DNA of 64,000 bases from contig NW_026570283.1 in NCBI RefSeq assembly GCF_019649055.1, positions 620,001-684,000 on the forward strand. The letters run 5' to 3'. This DNA comes from Paramacrobiotus metropolitanus (taxonomy: Eukaryota; Tardigrada; Eutardigrada; Parachela; Macrobiotidae). The translations under genes were made by a program, and so were the position numbers. The notes beneath the pieces are model-generated. The model did no database searches, was not told the DNA's origin, and saw only the letters and a list, made by a program, of their open reading frames with translations. Shown here piece by piece: positions 35,901 to 47,250 of this stretch; position 1 is the stretch's first letter; the number at the start of each line of letters is the position of its first letter.

Positions 35901-37974
35901 TTCATCCTGTTGCTAATTGCCATCAGCAAAGCTGGATCTGGCGGCATACCGGTGCTCAAGTACGATCGAAGCCACTGTGGGTGCGCTGCGTTAGCTGCTC
36001 GGTCGCCATTGAAGTCGATGGCTTCCGGAGTTCCTCTTGGTGTATCTTCCAGTACTGCGTCGATCCGCCCGATGACTATGTTAGTCATCCGGAGAAGGTC
36101 CCTCAGCTCCTGCAGTGTTGGGAACGGTTCGACAGGTGGTCCTTGTGGGACTTGCTGTGTTGGATTCAACTGTAAGGAAAGGACCATGATCGGTGGCGTG
36201 TCCTGGCCTACGTTGAACGCTATCATTGGTTGAGATTGGCTCGTTGGGACGGCTGCTGGTTGGGTCGTCGTCGGCTGTAGCGCTCGGATTTCGTTCTCCT
36301 TTTCCGTCAACTTCTTAGTCAAATACCCGATTAGTTCGGAGTTAGACTGGACGGCTAAAGGGTAATATTCCTTAGTCGGATAGAGTCTAGCCAGGCGTTT
36401 CTTCACCTCATTTATCTCGTGAAGGTATTCACTGCGCTTTTGCGCTAGAGCGTCCAGCCGGGCTAGTCGAATTTCTTCATCGATCACCGCCTGTGTTGTC
36501 GGTGCCGAGATTCCGGACGAGCGCAAGTTTTGTTCCTGTGTGCGTATCTTTTTCTCCAGCTCGGCTTGTTGTGTCTCAAGTCGGCTCAGTCTGTTAAACT
36601 CGGCCGTGTAGTTTTCCATGTTCTTTCGAAGTCGTGCCCATGACACTCTTAGCTTCACCGCCTCTTTCATGGCTTCCTCCTTTCGGAGACGTAATTTTCC
36701 GATCTCCAATGAAGGTGTTCGGCCAGGCGTTTGTCGACCTGCCGAAGTCGACGGAGTTCGCTGAGACGACGGCGTGACAACCTGTGTGGTTATCGCCGGG
36801 GGGCCTGGGTCAGGGTCTCCCAGTCTCTGGCTAACATGCCGAGCTACCGCTTGTTGGCAGATTCGGAGGGTTTCCTGGTCCTTGGCATGCAGCTTTTTGT
36901 TAGCGTCGTTCAGACGGTTCTCGTAGTACGACAGTTCAGCCGGCAACTTCATTCTGTATGAAGTGTGGCTCGGGTCCATCTGTGAAGTCTGTGTCAGCGC
37001 TTGGCTAATCGTGTCTATGTGAGCACGAGCCAATGTCGCTTGCTGGCATAATTCCTCTTCGGTTCTGCCATTAGTATTAATCTGCTGGGCAACCGCAAAA
37101 GGTGGAGACATCGACTTTACGACCTGTGTGGCCGTCGTCGAGACAGGCACTTGTTGGCTCTGTCTTCCGACCTGACTTCTATGCTGATTCAGCCGGTTCA
37201 TTAAGTGGGTCGTCGCATTCGGATCCATCGAGAGGTTCTGTTGTCTGGGCGGTCCGAGATGAGTCGGGGAAATTGGTGGAGTCAGCAGTACTGGCCTTGG
37301 TGTCGAGACTGTGCCGTCCGGGCCAACTATACTCATCGTTCCGATCGTCATAGTTGGGGGTGGCATTCCGGGCGTTGGCAAAACTGCTACAAATCGCATC
37401 GGTGGTGGGTTATACGCGAAACTGTTCGGCGCCAATGTTGGCGTCGTATAGATCGGGCCCGCCGAGTTAGCCATTCCTTGCGCCATTGTGGGCACCGTGT
37501 AAATTGTTACAGGCGTGTTCGCCATCCCTGGCACCATTGTAGGTGTCGGGAAGCTGCTCCGGTCATCGTTGTTGATGCCGAGCTGATCGGTCCGACTAAT
37601 GTAGTCGGTACCGGCCACTGATACGGTGACATTTGACCATGTGGGTCTGCTGCCGTCGTCGAAGTCGTCTGACTCATTCCAGTTCCGAGGTTCCACAGGC
37701 GGCCTGTGTTATCGACTGCTGTGTTTGGTGGCAAAATCTGCGGCGGTATCGTTCCACGTTGGGACCCGACCGTAAGACCTGCTAACACATTAGTTGTTAC
37801 GTTAGCGCTAGGGTTATCTACCTGCGGTAATGGCGTCTGTGTGGCCGACCGCGAATTATCCGATCGCGATGTGGAGCGATGCGTCGAATAGGGCTGCGAT
37901 CGGTTCGATCCGCTGCCGCTACGTCCGCTGTTCGATCCGCTGGAAGGTGGGTCGTGTCGGTGACGACCTGACAT
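32917..37974 (-). pseudogene. Retroelement third coding region (coiled-coil, Gln/Thr/Pro-rich)
   Basis: It starts at the ATG at 37974 (MSGRHRHDPPSS), 177 bases past the stop of the pol tail, and is preceded by a splice-acceptor-like CCTTGACAG. It runs to a stop at 32917 and would be about 1,680 residues. Frameshifts occur near 37570 and 35700, and a TAG lies at 33640-33642; the three parts are otherwise open for 757, 651 and 227 codons. The N-terminal quarter is Pro/Thr/Gln-rich, and the middle and end alternate long charged helices likely to form coiled coils with TTQV/TTQAV linkers. It sits where env would be, but has no signal peptide, membrane segment or envelope motif. It resembles the gag N-terminus in composition more than any envelope protein. 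Function unknown. Confidence 0.6.
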
Positions 37975-38150
37975 TGTTGCTTGCTGTCAAGGAAAGGAAA
38001 TACGGCGCGTTAGAATTCTACCAACTCCCGTACATTCAACTGAAGATGTTCCGGTCAACTGAAGAGATTCCATTTCGACACAAAAGGTCCATCTATACCT
38101 AGCTACTGTTAAGCTACCTAAAACTTATTCTAAGTTTTCCACCTATGGCC

Positions 38151-39044
38151 CTATGACTGAGTCTGTTCTGTTGTGACTTTTGTTTTGGGGGTCTTAGTTT
38201 TTGCTGTTTTGACTGGTTTCTCCGAGTCTGCCCGTCCTTCGGATATTCGTTCTATGATTTCTTTATGGGCTTCATCTTCAGCGACTTCAGTTTCCTCCAG
38301 CATCTTTTGTGCTGTCAGCTTCGGTTTCTTAGCTGTCCCATACTTCCGTTTCGGCTTAGTCGGTTTGACTGCCTGATCGGCTGCTACGACTTCGGTAGTC
38401 CGTGCCGGTGTGTTCGGTAAGTCGATCTTCCGCTTTGTGTACTTGCGCTTAGGCTTGATCCGTTGGACTGCAGAGTCGGCTAGAACGACCTCCGTGGTCG
38501 GCGCCGACGAGTCGGTTTCATTAACCGCCCTCTTTTTCCGAGCTGGCTTTATCGCCGGCTTCAGTTCATCCGTAGGTTGGTTGGCTAGCTGGTCCGGCGT
38601 TTTCGAATCGTCTTCCGACTTCTTCGGCTGCTCGGTAGTCGGCTGAGCTTTGTCATCAGCTTCGTCCGAGGTCGATGCTGGTTCAGCAGCTATCACATCT
38701 TGCTTCTGAAGTTCCTTCAGTGTTGGTGTCTCGAAGTCGGTCGGAGGTTTCTTCCGAGGTCGACCTCGTTTCTTCTTTGCCGTCGGTTCGGTTTTATCCG
38801 TGTCGTTAGTCGGATGCGAGGGTTTCTCGACGGTTTCTTCCGGTTTCTTCTTCGGCTTCCGAGTAGCTTTCCCTTCTGTTGGGTCGGCTACTGGGCCTGT
38901 TGACCGAGTTGCTGGTCCACTTGTCTCGGCTCGGCAATGTTTTACTCGGTCAACGGCTACCGTATCTTTACGTCCGTCTTCGCATCGAAGCCCGAAGGAG
39001 CAAGTTGTTTGGGCCAACGTAGTTGATGACCGTCCAAACTCCAT
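38151..39044 (-). pseudogene. Retroelement pol C-terminal basic tail
   Basis: After a short integrase C-terminal stretch (VAVDRVKHCRAE), the frame is very rich in Lys, Pro and Thr, with KKRGRPRKK, an AT-hook-like core, and repeated TTEVV-DxAV-KPKRKY units (three copies). Such a tail may bind DNA or chromatin; that role is inferred. Confidence 0.6.
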
Positions 39045-39089
39045 CGTAGCGTACCTTCCGAGTTGGATCTTTAGTCGGAAATTCCACCG

Positions 39090-39785
39090 TTACCTTATCC
39101 CTCGGTTTGAAGGTCGGACTCGACTTCTTCTTGTTATAGTGCTCGGCATTTCGTTCGCATGCTTCATCGATGTTGATGCGGGCAATCTCATGCGAGCGCT
39201 GAAGCCGTTCTTTAATCCGTCGGATGTAATGTTCCTTATCCTAAAGGTTTCCGGTGTATTCGTTCCGGCCACTACGTCCTGTGGCATGGTCATTTCCCGA
39301 CCATACAACATGTAGTACGGTGAGAACTTGGTCGCGGCGTGGACGGCTCGGTTCATTCCGCAGACGACGTAGTCCAAGGCTCTGTGCCATCGGTGTCCGT
39401 CTTTTACGTCGCAGAACTTCCTTCCCATATCGTTTGCATTTGCCGTTCGACTTGTCCTTGTCCTTCCGGATGATGGGCAATTCCAAGTGTATGTTGGATG
39501 CCAAAGATTCGTGCGACCTTAGCGAATGTCTTCGCTGTGAAGTGATTCCCTCTGTCCGAGTGGATGAAGGTCGGCATTCCGTATTTCAGTAGGACGTCCT
39601 TGACAAAGAACCTCTCGAATTCTCTCGCGGTGTTCGTCTTTGTTGCCCGGGCTACGGTGAACTTCGTCAGCTGGTCGGTTACCACTGCGATATACTGGTA
39701 TCCCTTCGTCTCCGTCCGGGGAAGGGGACCTTTAAAGTCCGCGTATATGCGATACCAGGCTTCACCGACTACCGTCTTTTGGAGT
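39090..39785 (-). pseudogene. Retroelement integrase core
   Basis: YADFKGPLP with the first catalytic Asp, VVTDQLTKF, then FIHSDRGNHF with the second Asp and EGQGQVERQ with the Glu give the D-D-E core of a Ty3/gypsy integrase. A frameshift near 39410-39428 separates it from the HRWHRALDYVV and KFSPYYMLYGREM part. The N-terminal zinc-binding domain is missing because of the deletion described for the RT junction. Confidence 0.85.
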
Positions 39786-40655
39786 TTACCAGGTGGTGGG
39801 CATCGTTGCTCGGATGAACTTACGATAATAGTTGGCCAATCCGAGGAACGACCTGAGTTGCCGTTCAGTTCTCGGGCAGCTTTGTTCTGCGATACAGGCC
39901 ACTTTCTCGTCATCGGTCTGGACTCCGTCCTTACTGAGAACGTGTCCGAGGAACAGCAGGCTGTCCGTTCCGATCTCGCACTTCGAGAGTTTGACCGTGA
40001 ATCCAGCATCGCGGAGGCATTCGAGAGTCGCTCGGAAGGTCTCAAGGAAGTCTTCGAAAGTTTTACCGAAGAAGATGATGTCGTCGATGTAGGCGAACAC
40101 ACCTTTCTTCCGAGCTGATGCTGTTATTTTGTCCATATGCAACTGGAAAGTTGTCTGTCCGTTGCAGACTCCAAACGGCATACGGTTAAATCGTCACATG
40201 CCTTCGGGTGTCACGAAGGTCGTGTGGTCTTTGGATTGTTCATCTATGGGGATTTGCCAGAAACCGGACTGACAGTCTACCTTGCCGTAGTACTCCGTTC
40301 CGGCGCATCGGTCCAGTAGCTCGTCCGGGTTCGGTAGTGGGTAGTTGTTCTTCTTCGTTACGGCGTTCAACTTAATATAGTTGATGCAGAAGCGTGTTCC
40401 TACCGTGCCGTCTCCGTTCCGTTTCGCGGCTAAGACGACGGGAAAGCTCCACGCAGCCGATGACGGTTCGATGATTCCTTGGTCGAGCATCTTTTGCACG
40501 TGTTTCTGGATGAATTCACGTCCCTTCCAGCTTGTCCTGGTGGGGTTCATCTTAATCGGCTGCGCCCCTTGGACATCAATGGTATGTGTTACCCCTTTGA
40601 CGTCTCCATAAGGTTTCTTCGAGGTCGGAATAAACGGTCCAATAATCCCATGCAA
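39786..40655 (-). pseudogene. Retroelement reverse transcriptase
   Basis: Conserved blocks are in order: RFCINYIKLNAVT, YYGKVDCQSGFWQIPI, MPFGVCNG, and FAYIDDIIFF with the YIDD catalytic box, then FLGHVLSKDG and SFLGLANYYRKFI. A TGA at 40191-40193 interrupts the frame between PEGM and RFNRMPF. After YRKFI the sequence jumps to a few residues of linker and then the integrase core, so RNase H and the integrase zinc domain are deleted. This is a Ty3/gypsy-type RT. Confidence 0.88.
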
Positions 40656-41715
40656 CTGCCTTCAATTTGGCCAGCTGCTCGCCGGTTAAGTTTTTTCCGA
40701 AGTTCATGGAGTCGATGATTCTCCGTCGCTCCTCTTGGGATTCAGCGTCTTCCTTTTCTACCTCAGCCGTGTTGACTCGTGCTTCTTCGACCTTCTGGTC
40801 CTCCGTCATCATAGTAAATGCTTCGGCTCGGCCCATCGGCGCACCTTTGCGTAAGGTTACCTCTCGATGGGTGTGGTTTGCCACCATGACGGTGAACCGT
40901 TTCCCGTCATGTTTGGTTACGCCGTCCATGAATTCGACTCCATCTCGTCTGGGGTCGGATTCGCCTAGGTACATCAGTTTCTGGTCCGTGGATACGGGTA
41001 CGTCCAAGAAGACTTCTACCATGGTTACGGCTCGAGGAATGAGATTGACCTTCCGTTGGGATCGAACTCCTGTTGCCTCGAAGACTTCGAATTGGGGTTT
41101 TGGCTTCGCTTCCCGAGTCGGGGGCCATGTCTTCGCCACTTTGTGTGGGAGTTCCCATTCGACAAATTCGTTATTGATCTCCGGTTCGTAGACATCGGCG
41201 TATTGCATATGGCGAAGTCGTACGCCTTTCTTCAGCACCTTCGTTTGGTGAGTCGTATTCTGGATGTTTATCCAAGCCGTGTCGTTTTGAGGTCGGATGT
41301 CGATCTTGGCTTCAATTGGCCGAATAGGTCGGACTACCCGTTGTAGGGTAGAGAAGTAAATTCGTCTTCTCGGATCCATTGGTTTGGCCATCCGTACCTT
41401 GATCGAGGTTTGTTCCGTCTGGTCGTCTATGAATTCTGTGTGAATTATAGACCGCAATGCTGTAGTTAGCCGGACATCGTAGGTCGGTTCTTCGTCCTCC
41501 GACGACGAATCGTCCGAGTCATTTATGCTCGGTTTATCCGTCTTACAGTGTCGGACTGACAGATCGAATTCTTCGTCGTCTTCCTCGGATTCTTCCGAAG
41601 GTCGGTTATCGGAGTCTGTGTCCGCCAAATCGCTCGTACTTCGTATGTCCGAGTCGTCCGATCTGTAATCCTCGATTTCGACTTCCGATCCGTTTTCGGG
41701 GTCGACTTCTGGCAT
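40576..41715 (-). pseudogene. Retroelement region between protease and RT
   Basis: A 379-codon frame begins with a very acidic Ser/Asp/Glu stretch and continues with a beta-rich part (RRRIYFSTLQRVVRPIRP). It runs into the start of RT in a different frame, with a one-base shift near 40630. I do not recognise a domain. Confidence 0.55.
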
Positions 41716-41838
41716 GTTTTTGAATCCGACCTTTGTGGTCGGTTCGGGTTGGTCGGCTTTATCCGTCGGTTGAGTAGGTCGACTCGCTCCGTCCTGATTC
41801 TCAAGGTCGGTTGGCTGTGAGCTTACGTCGCTCAGCCA

Positions 41839-42665
41839 TCAGATGCTCGTCTGTTGGGGCTTCCGAAAACGATCCACCTTCCGTTCCTGTTGCGGAGGTG
41901 ACGGTGACGACGGTCTGTCGTTCGACCAAGTTAGGTCGTGATGAGCCTTTATTGCTTGTACTACCTCGTCGATGTTGTCTTGGCAGATAGCACACTGATA
42001 AGGTTGATCGGTTTCTTCAAGGGCTATGTTTCCCTGAGGCTTCGCCGGGCTACTCGCAAACTTCACGTCGGTTGGAGTATGCGCCGTTAGTGGTGGTAAC
42101 AGTTTAGGGACTTGCCGTGTTATAGCGGTGTCCTCTCCGTATCGTTGCCAAAATGCGGTCGTTGACGATTCTCCGTGCAATCGAACTTTCTGCATGTAGA
42201 TGAAAAGTCGTCTGCCGAGTTCCTGGCAGGGTATCTCGAGCGGCGCTGGGACGGAGAGTCCACATTCCATGTACTGTCGATGGATAGGACCTCGTTCTTC
42301 TTCCCATTCCCATGCCCCTCGTCCTCTATATCGTTTATGAGGGCGATTACCGGTTCACACGTTTGTTGTGCGTCCAGTATCTGGTCGGGGGTTACTGCTC
42401 CGTTCTGTTGCAGAGTGGCCACTATCTCCGACGTCCGTTTGTCGAGAAAGTGTCGAACTCCCGAGAACCAAGTTCGGTACTTTTGTCGTACTTCCTCTCG
42501 GTTCATGGCATCCGCGTCAGCGGATGCCTCTGGTATCGGGATAGACTCGACTTGTCCGCCCACACCAAGTATTTTGGTGTAGTGTCCGAGAGGTTGCATC
42601 TTTAAGCCGTTCCTCTCGCAAAACCGTTGTTCGATGAGCGAGGTTTCCGCTTCGGTATCCAACAT
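41839..42665 (-). pseudogene. Retroelement aspartic protease and downstream segment
   Basis: MLDTEAETSLI matches the active-site loop of retroviral-type aspartic proteases, except that the Gly after Thr is Glu (DTE for DTG), followed by ILGVGG. A frameshift near 42250 leads to a second part with a CAICQDN Cys pair and a later His (YQCAICQDNIDEVVQAIKAHHD region split across codons), a possible zinc site. The DTG change should abolish activity. Confidence 0.6.
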
Positions 42666-43434
42666 CGCCAGTGTGGGCGTGGATCCGACTTAAATTTCGT
42701 GTGCCCAAGCTCGAACTGTCTTCGGTTTTTTGTGTGTTCCCTTCTCAAAGGTTACTTCCCGCACCGTTGGTTTGATGGGGATTAACGACACCGGTCCGTG
42801 GTCGGCTAACTGTTGAGTTGAACCTTGTGTAGGTTCGACTCCGACTTCAACCACTTCTTGTTCCTCAGGTCGGTTAGCTACTCCGTCCTCCGGTATTTCG
42901 GCGGTTCCGAACCGTTGTGCCTGTGCTAGTATCCGTTCCTCCGTTAAGAATTCTGTTGGCCTCAGTGTCGATCACATGTAGTCGAGGTTGAGGAACGTTC
43001 GAGAACCAGCTACTGTTCTGTTTGGTTGCTCTTTTCGCTGGAAGAGGTCCGCTTCCTCTGGCCGAGAGTAAACGGGTACCTGTGCTTCCAATGGGACAGT
43101 TTCCCATTGTTCGAATCCTTCCGTTTCTTCGGTAAGGTCGATGGCTGCCGTTGTTGCAGCGTATCTATCCGTTGGCATCCGGATGATACATTGGGGAAGT
43201 TTCTGTTGGCCCGGTGCGTGGATCGGCGTCCCGGTCCTCCACGTCTTGGGCCTCGTCTGGGCTGCTCGGTTGGGTTTATCCTCACCGGCAATCCGGTCCA
43301 ACTTCCGTGGCCGGGCCGTACTACGTCACATTGTGTGACGGGGCGCAGTCGCATTGTTTGCGCTGCTTGGGTCGGGCAATTCCTGCGTTCCGACCCCCGA
43401 CGTTTCAGCGCCAAGTCGAGGCTCTAGGTCGGTT

Positions 43435-43905
43435 GCCTCGAGTGCTTGTTGCATCCCGGCCCAAGCTTCGACGGTGCCATTGTTGGCGTACACGCCGAGC
43501 TGGGCGGCTAACTTCCGAGCCGTCTCCGCCTTCTTTGTGGAGGACGACATCGCTTTTGCGAAGTCCTCCTCGGAACTGTTTTCGTTCAGTCCGAGTAGCT
43601 GGAGGATGGTGCTAATCTGTTGAACAACTTCCTCGATCGTCGTGGGGAAATTCGATTCGTTCCAAACTTTTGACGTTCTATCGCCTTGTCGGTGCGCCGA
43701 ATTAGTTTGGCCGGGCATTTCCTGCGTTCCGGTCCGGATCTCAATTTCACCATTGTTGATGAAAATTCCGAGCTCGGCTGCCATAGTTCGGGCAGCCGTT
43801 GCCTCCTTTGTGGGGGCTGATAGTGCCGTGAGGAATTCTTCCTCCGTGCAACTGATTCAATCCAGTCCTAATGTGTTTAGGACTGTTACTATCCGTTTTT
43901 GTAAA
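43435..43905 (-). repeat. Duplicated domain between gag and protease
   Basis: Two tandem copies of about 66 residues: one reads LGLD, stop, ISCTEEEFLTAL ... MAAELGIFINNGEIE; the next reads LGLNENSSEEDFAKAM ... LAAQLGVYANNGTVE. Both end in a (T)G-(T/M)Q linker. The domain is unknown. The duplication is directly visible. Confidence 0.65.
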
Positions 43906-44092
43906 GGATTGAAGTTCGGTTCGTTCCGGGAAGTATGCGGCTGGTTAGTCGGGTTATCCTTGTCCAGTGGTTCGGTTGGATGTTGGAGGTCGAATGAGTC
44001 GCCGGAGCTCATCGACCTTGGGCGTTTCCCGGGGAGTTACTCCGAGCCGGCCCATTGTTGGGTGGCGTCGAGTTCAACGACTGGCGTGGCGG

Positions 44093-44452
44093 CTACGGTT
44101 CTCTGTATGCCGGAGAACCTTGTTGGTTCCTACCGCTATTCCTGCGGTTTTCGCCATTCCCCTGGCCGGGCGACCGGTTTCCGTTGCCGGGGCTGCCCGA
44201 GCCGCCAGCCTGTTGCTGGCGAAGGCGTGATGGTGGCACGATGTCCCTCCAAAATGGATTGACCGAGCCAACCGGGCCATTCGTCGAGTATCGGCGGTAC
44301 CAATCGTCGTACCACTGAAGGTTCGGATTGTTACCCGACCCGTATATGCAGCGCGACTCGTCATGGTTATTGAACATGCAGTGCCTGCACCTGAAGGTCT
44401 TGTTCTTTGTCCACTGGAAGAAGGCGGCCTCCATTTTGTCGACGTATGTCAT
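44093..44452 (-). pseudogene. Retroelement gag nucleocapsid (CCHC zinc knuckle)
   Basis: CRHCMFNNHDESRC is an exact C-X2-C-X4-H-X4-C zinc knuckle, followed by a Gly/Asn/Arg-rich tail of the kind that binds RNA. Confidence 0.8.
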
Positions 44453-44493
44453 CGCTTGCCGAGCACCTTGTTGCGCTTGGGGAGGTCGGTTAC

Positions 44494-44979
44494 CTAGTGG
44501 GCCGCCGCCTCCGCCGCGGTTAGGGAAGTTTCCACGGCCACGATTCCCGCCGCCGCGTCCTTTTCCGCGACCAAAGCCTCCGCCGCCGTATCCCTGTATA
44601 GGATACTGGCCGTATGCGAGTATCCCTGGTTGGAGTTCTGTCCGTAGCCAAAACCTGTGTTGTTTTGGTTACCGCCCGAGCTATAATTTGGGCCTCCGTA
44701 GTTGTTAATGGGGACTCCAACTCCAGGTGCCGGGGGATTCAAATTCGCTGCTGCCGCGCCTGCCCATGTCTGTTGTTGGACTCGTGCTTGTTGCACCGGT
44801 GGCGTCGGCGCCGGACTCAGTTGTCCGTACTGTGCCGTCGGAGTTTGATATCCCGGTATCATGTGTGGCTGATATCCTGTCTGTTGTGGTATCGCCGGAG
44901 GTGGAGTCGGGACCGGTGCAGGTGTTGCTGCCCGAACTCGGATGTAGTCGCCATCGCGTGGTTTTCGCACCTCATACAT
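44494..44979 (-). pseudogene. Retroelement gag Pro/Gln/Gly linker
   Basis: The frame continues from the capsid after a TAA at 45004-45006. It is Pro/Gln-rich, then Gly/Asn/Tyr-rich, and joins the zinc-knuckle part through a frameshift. Confidence 0.5.
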
Positions 44980-45003
44980 CTCTTTGCCATTAACGAAGTA
45001 CCG

Positions 45004-45599
45004 TTAGTAGTCGCGGAACTCGATCGGCGTTGCCGGCATCCTGATTTCCAGGGCCTCCCGTAGTTTGGGCTCGTGGATGTTCTCCTTGAGATGGTACAGG
45101 ATTATCTGATCGGTATTCGGGCGGACTTGGGATTTCATGAACATCATGGCGTCATAGTACTGTTCTGGCGTTTCTTCGCCAAAGAGAAGTATCCGTTTGT
45201 TAATCCGCGATATCATGTTCACTTTCCTATTATTGTCCGCGAATCGCTGCTCGAGTTTGGTCAGCCATAAGTTGACTGGCCATCCGCCGAGTGGTTTTCC
45301 GGCGGCCTCGAGAGTATGCCACTCCTCCGCTTGGCCATCCAATCGGGTTACCAAGTCGGACATGAAAGTCTGATCGTATTCGTACCATTATTAGGCTTGA
45401 CGATAAAGGCTTCGAATTTGTTTGAGCCACCCATGAAGCTTGGTGTGGTCACCGTCGAACGGCGGCAAAGGTTGCCGACGTCCGTGGGCATTGCGCGCAC
45501 CAAGGCGACGTGTGTTGGGTCCTGTCCAAGAGGAATCGGGTGTACCGCCGGCGCAGCTTGTTGTGCAGCCGGGGCGGGTGGCGGGTTGGCATATGACAT
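45004..45599 (-). pseudogene. Retroelement gag capsid-like domain
   Basis: FMGGSNKFEAFIV, then (after a frameshift near 45385) FMSDLVTRLDGQAEEW, WLTKLEQRFAD, and EQYYDAMMFMKSQV give the usual order of a Ty3/gypsy capsid domain (retrotransposon gag family). Confidence 0.7.
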
Positions 45600-45722
45600 G
45601 TGACCTTGTTGGTCTTCGTATGCCTCTTGTTGGTAGGCTTCGTCGTCATGGCCATCGTATCCATCCTGTTGTGGATACCAAGCCTTTGCCTGGTCTGCGT
45701 GACGAGGCTGTTGTGGCTGTCC

Positions 45723-47222
45723 TCAATACTGGTTTGGCTGTGGAGGCGGCGCTCGATTTTGTCTCGGCGCCTGCGGATAGAATCCACTCGGTTGGTCGTA
45801 GACTCTTCCGTACCGGTTGGGCTGTGTTCCCTGAGCCGGCATCCGACCTTGTGTAGGTCGGTGTGGAGGCACCCGACCTTGTTGGTCGGAACTTACCTCC
45901 TCGTTCTGTCCATCCTGCTGCTGGTCGGCCGTATTAAATGACCGAGCCCTCGCCCGTTCAGGGTCGAACGGCGAGTTCTGGCGGGGGAAGTTCTGATTAG
46001 AATTCGTCCTTGATGGGCGATATGCTTCCTTTCCGGGTCTCGGTAGCGGAATTGGAGGACGTAGGGAATCTGTTGTCCGATCTCCTCTCATTGCATTGTA
46101 CGGGTTGAATGCATTGGGTACCGGCGCGTACGTTGTCGTCCGCGTCGCGTGCGAGGTGCTAGTATGCGCACCGGCTGACGTTGTTGTCGCCGCGTTAGAC
46201 GTTGACACTTGTGGTGTCGCGGTCGACGTGTTGCGTTCCGGTTCCGGAGCACTCGGTACAATCGGTGGTTGTGGGATTGTTCCCACACTCGGGTCGGTTG
46301 TTACGACTTTGACGAAGTAGAAGGTGTTGTTCTCCTTCTTCGCGATTTCCAGGACCGGGTTAGTGCCCGACAGGATGTCGCTTATTGTTCGGGACTGCTG
46401 TTGATCCTGTGCTATGGATGTTCGGTATGAGGGAGGTTCGGCCCGGCTTTGTTCCAGGTGCTTTTTCTCCTCCCTTAGACACCGTGTTTCCGTGTCCATC
46501 TCATCCATTTGCCGCATCATCTTTGTGAGATTGCGGGCGGCTTGTTCGCCGAAGCCGTACAGTTCGACTTCGCGGGCTTCCAGGTAAACGATGCGGTTCT
46601 GTTGCGCTTCATTCATTTTTTGGGCTTCAGTCAAGCTGTATTCCAGCTGGGCTCGGAGTTTCTGTTCCTCCCTAAGGACTTCGTTCAATCCGTGTACTTG
46701 GTCGGCCGGCTAAGCGTTTGCCTCGACTAGATCGGCATCGGCTGTCCTTTGGTTGGGGGGGCCTGTTTGCCGAGTGTGTGCGTCGATAAATGGACGTCCC
46801 ATTCTGGCGAGGAGGAGCTCCATTTCCGACTCGAGTTCGTCGATTCGTTGCGTTAGCCGGTCGATCTCATTGTCGGCCTTCTCGAGTTCCACCACGTACC
46901 TATCGACTTCGTTCCGACAGACCTCGGCTTCTTCGTTGGCCTGGTTAAGTTGCTGGTGGAAAGCTCGTGCTGCCATTTCCAATTCAACCAACGCCGTTTG
47001 TACGTCGGCCAAGTCCTTCTTTGCTTCTTCGAGTGCTTTGTGCGCCTCGTCGAGCTCGCGTTTGATTTCGAAGACGGCCGCTGTTGACCGCTCGAGTCTG
47101 CCAGTAAGTATGGCGACTTCGTCGACTTCGTGTCGGCACGGTAAGTTGGCTCGCTTCAGTATGGCGTTGAGCCGATCGATCTCCCTTTGTTGGGTGGCGA
47201 TGCCTTTGTTAGCATCGGTCAT
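45723..47222 (-). pseudogene. Retroelement gag N-terminal coiled coil
   Basis: One frame runs from 47222 to 45723, broken only by a TAG at 46710-46712. The first 170 codons are a strong heptad coiled coil (IDRLTQRIDELESEMELLL). A second coiled coil and a Pro/Gln/Thr-rich part follow, up to a TGA at 45723-45725 before the capsid. Confidence 0.6.
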
Positions 47223-47250
47223 ATCGCGTTCCCATTTTCTCCGTTCGAGT

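Noticed and set aside
32917-37974. Third retroelement region as an envelope gene
   Set aside because: It has the right position but no signal peptide, no membrane segment, and no cysteine pattern; coiled coil and low-complexity linkers dominate.
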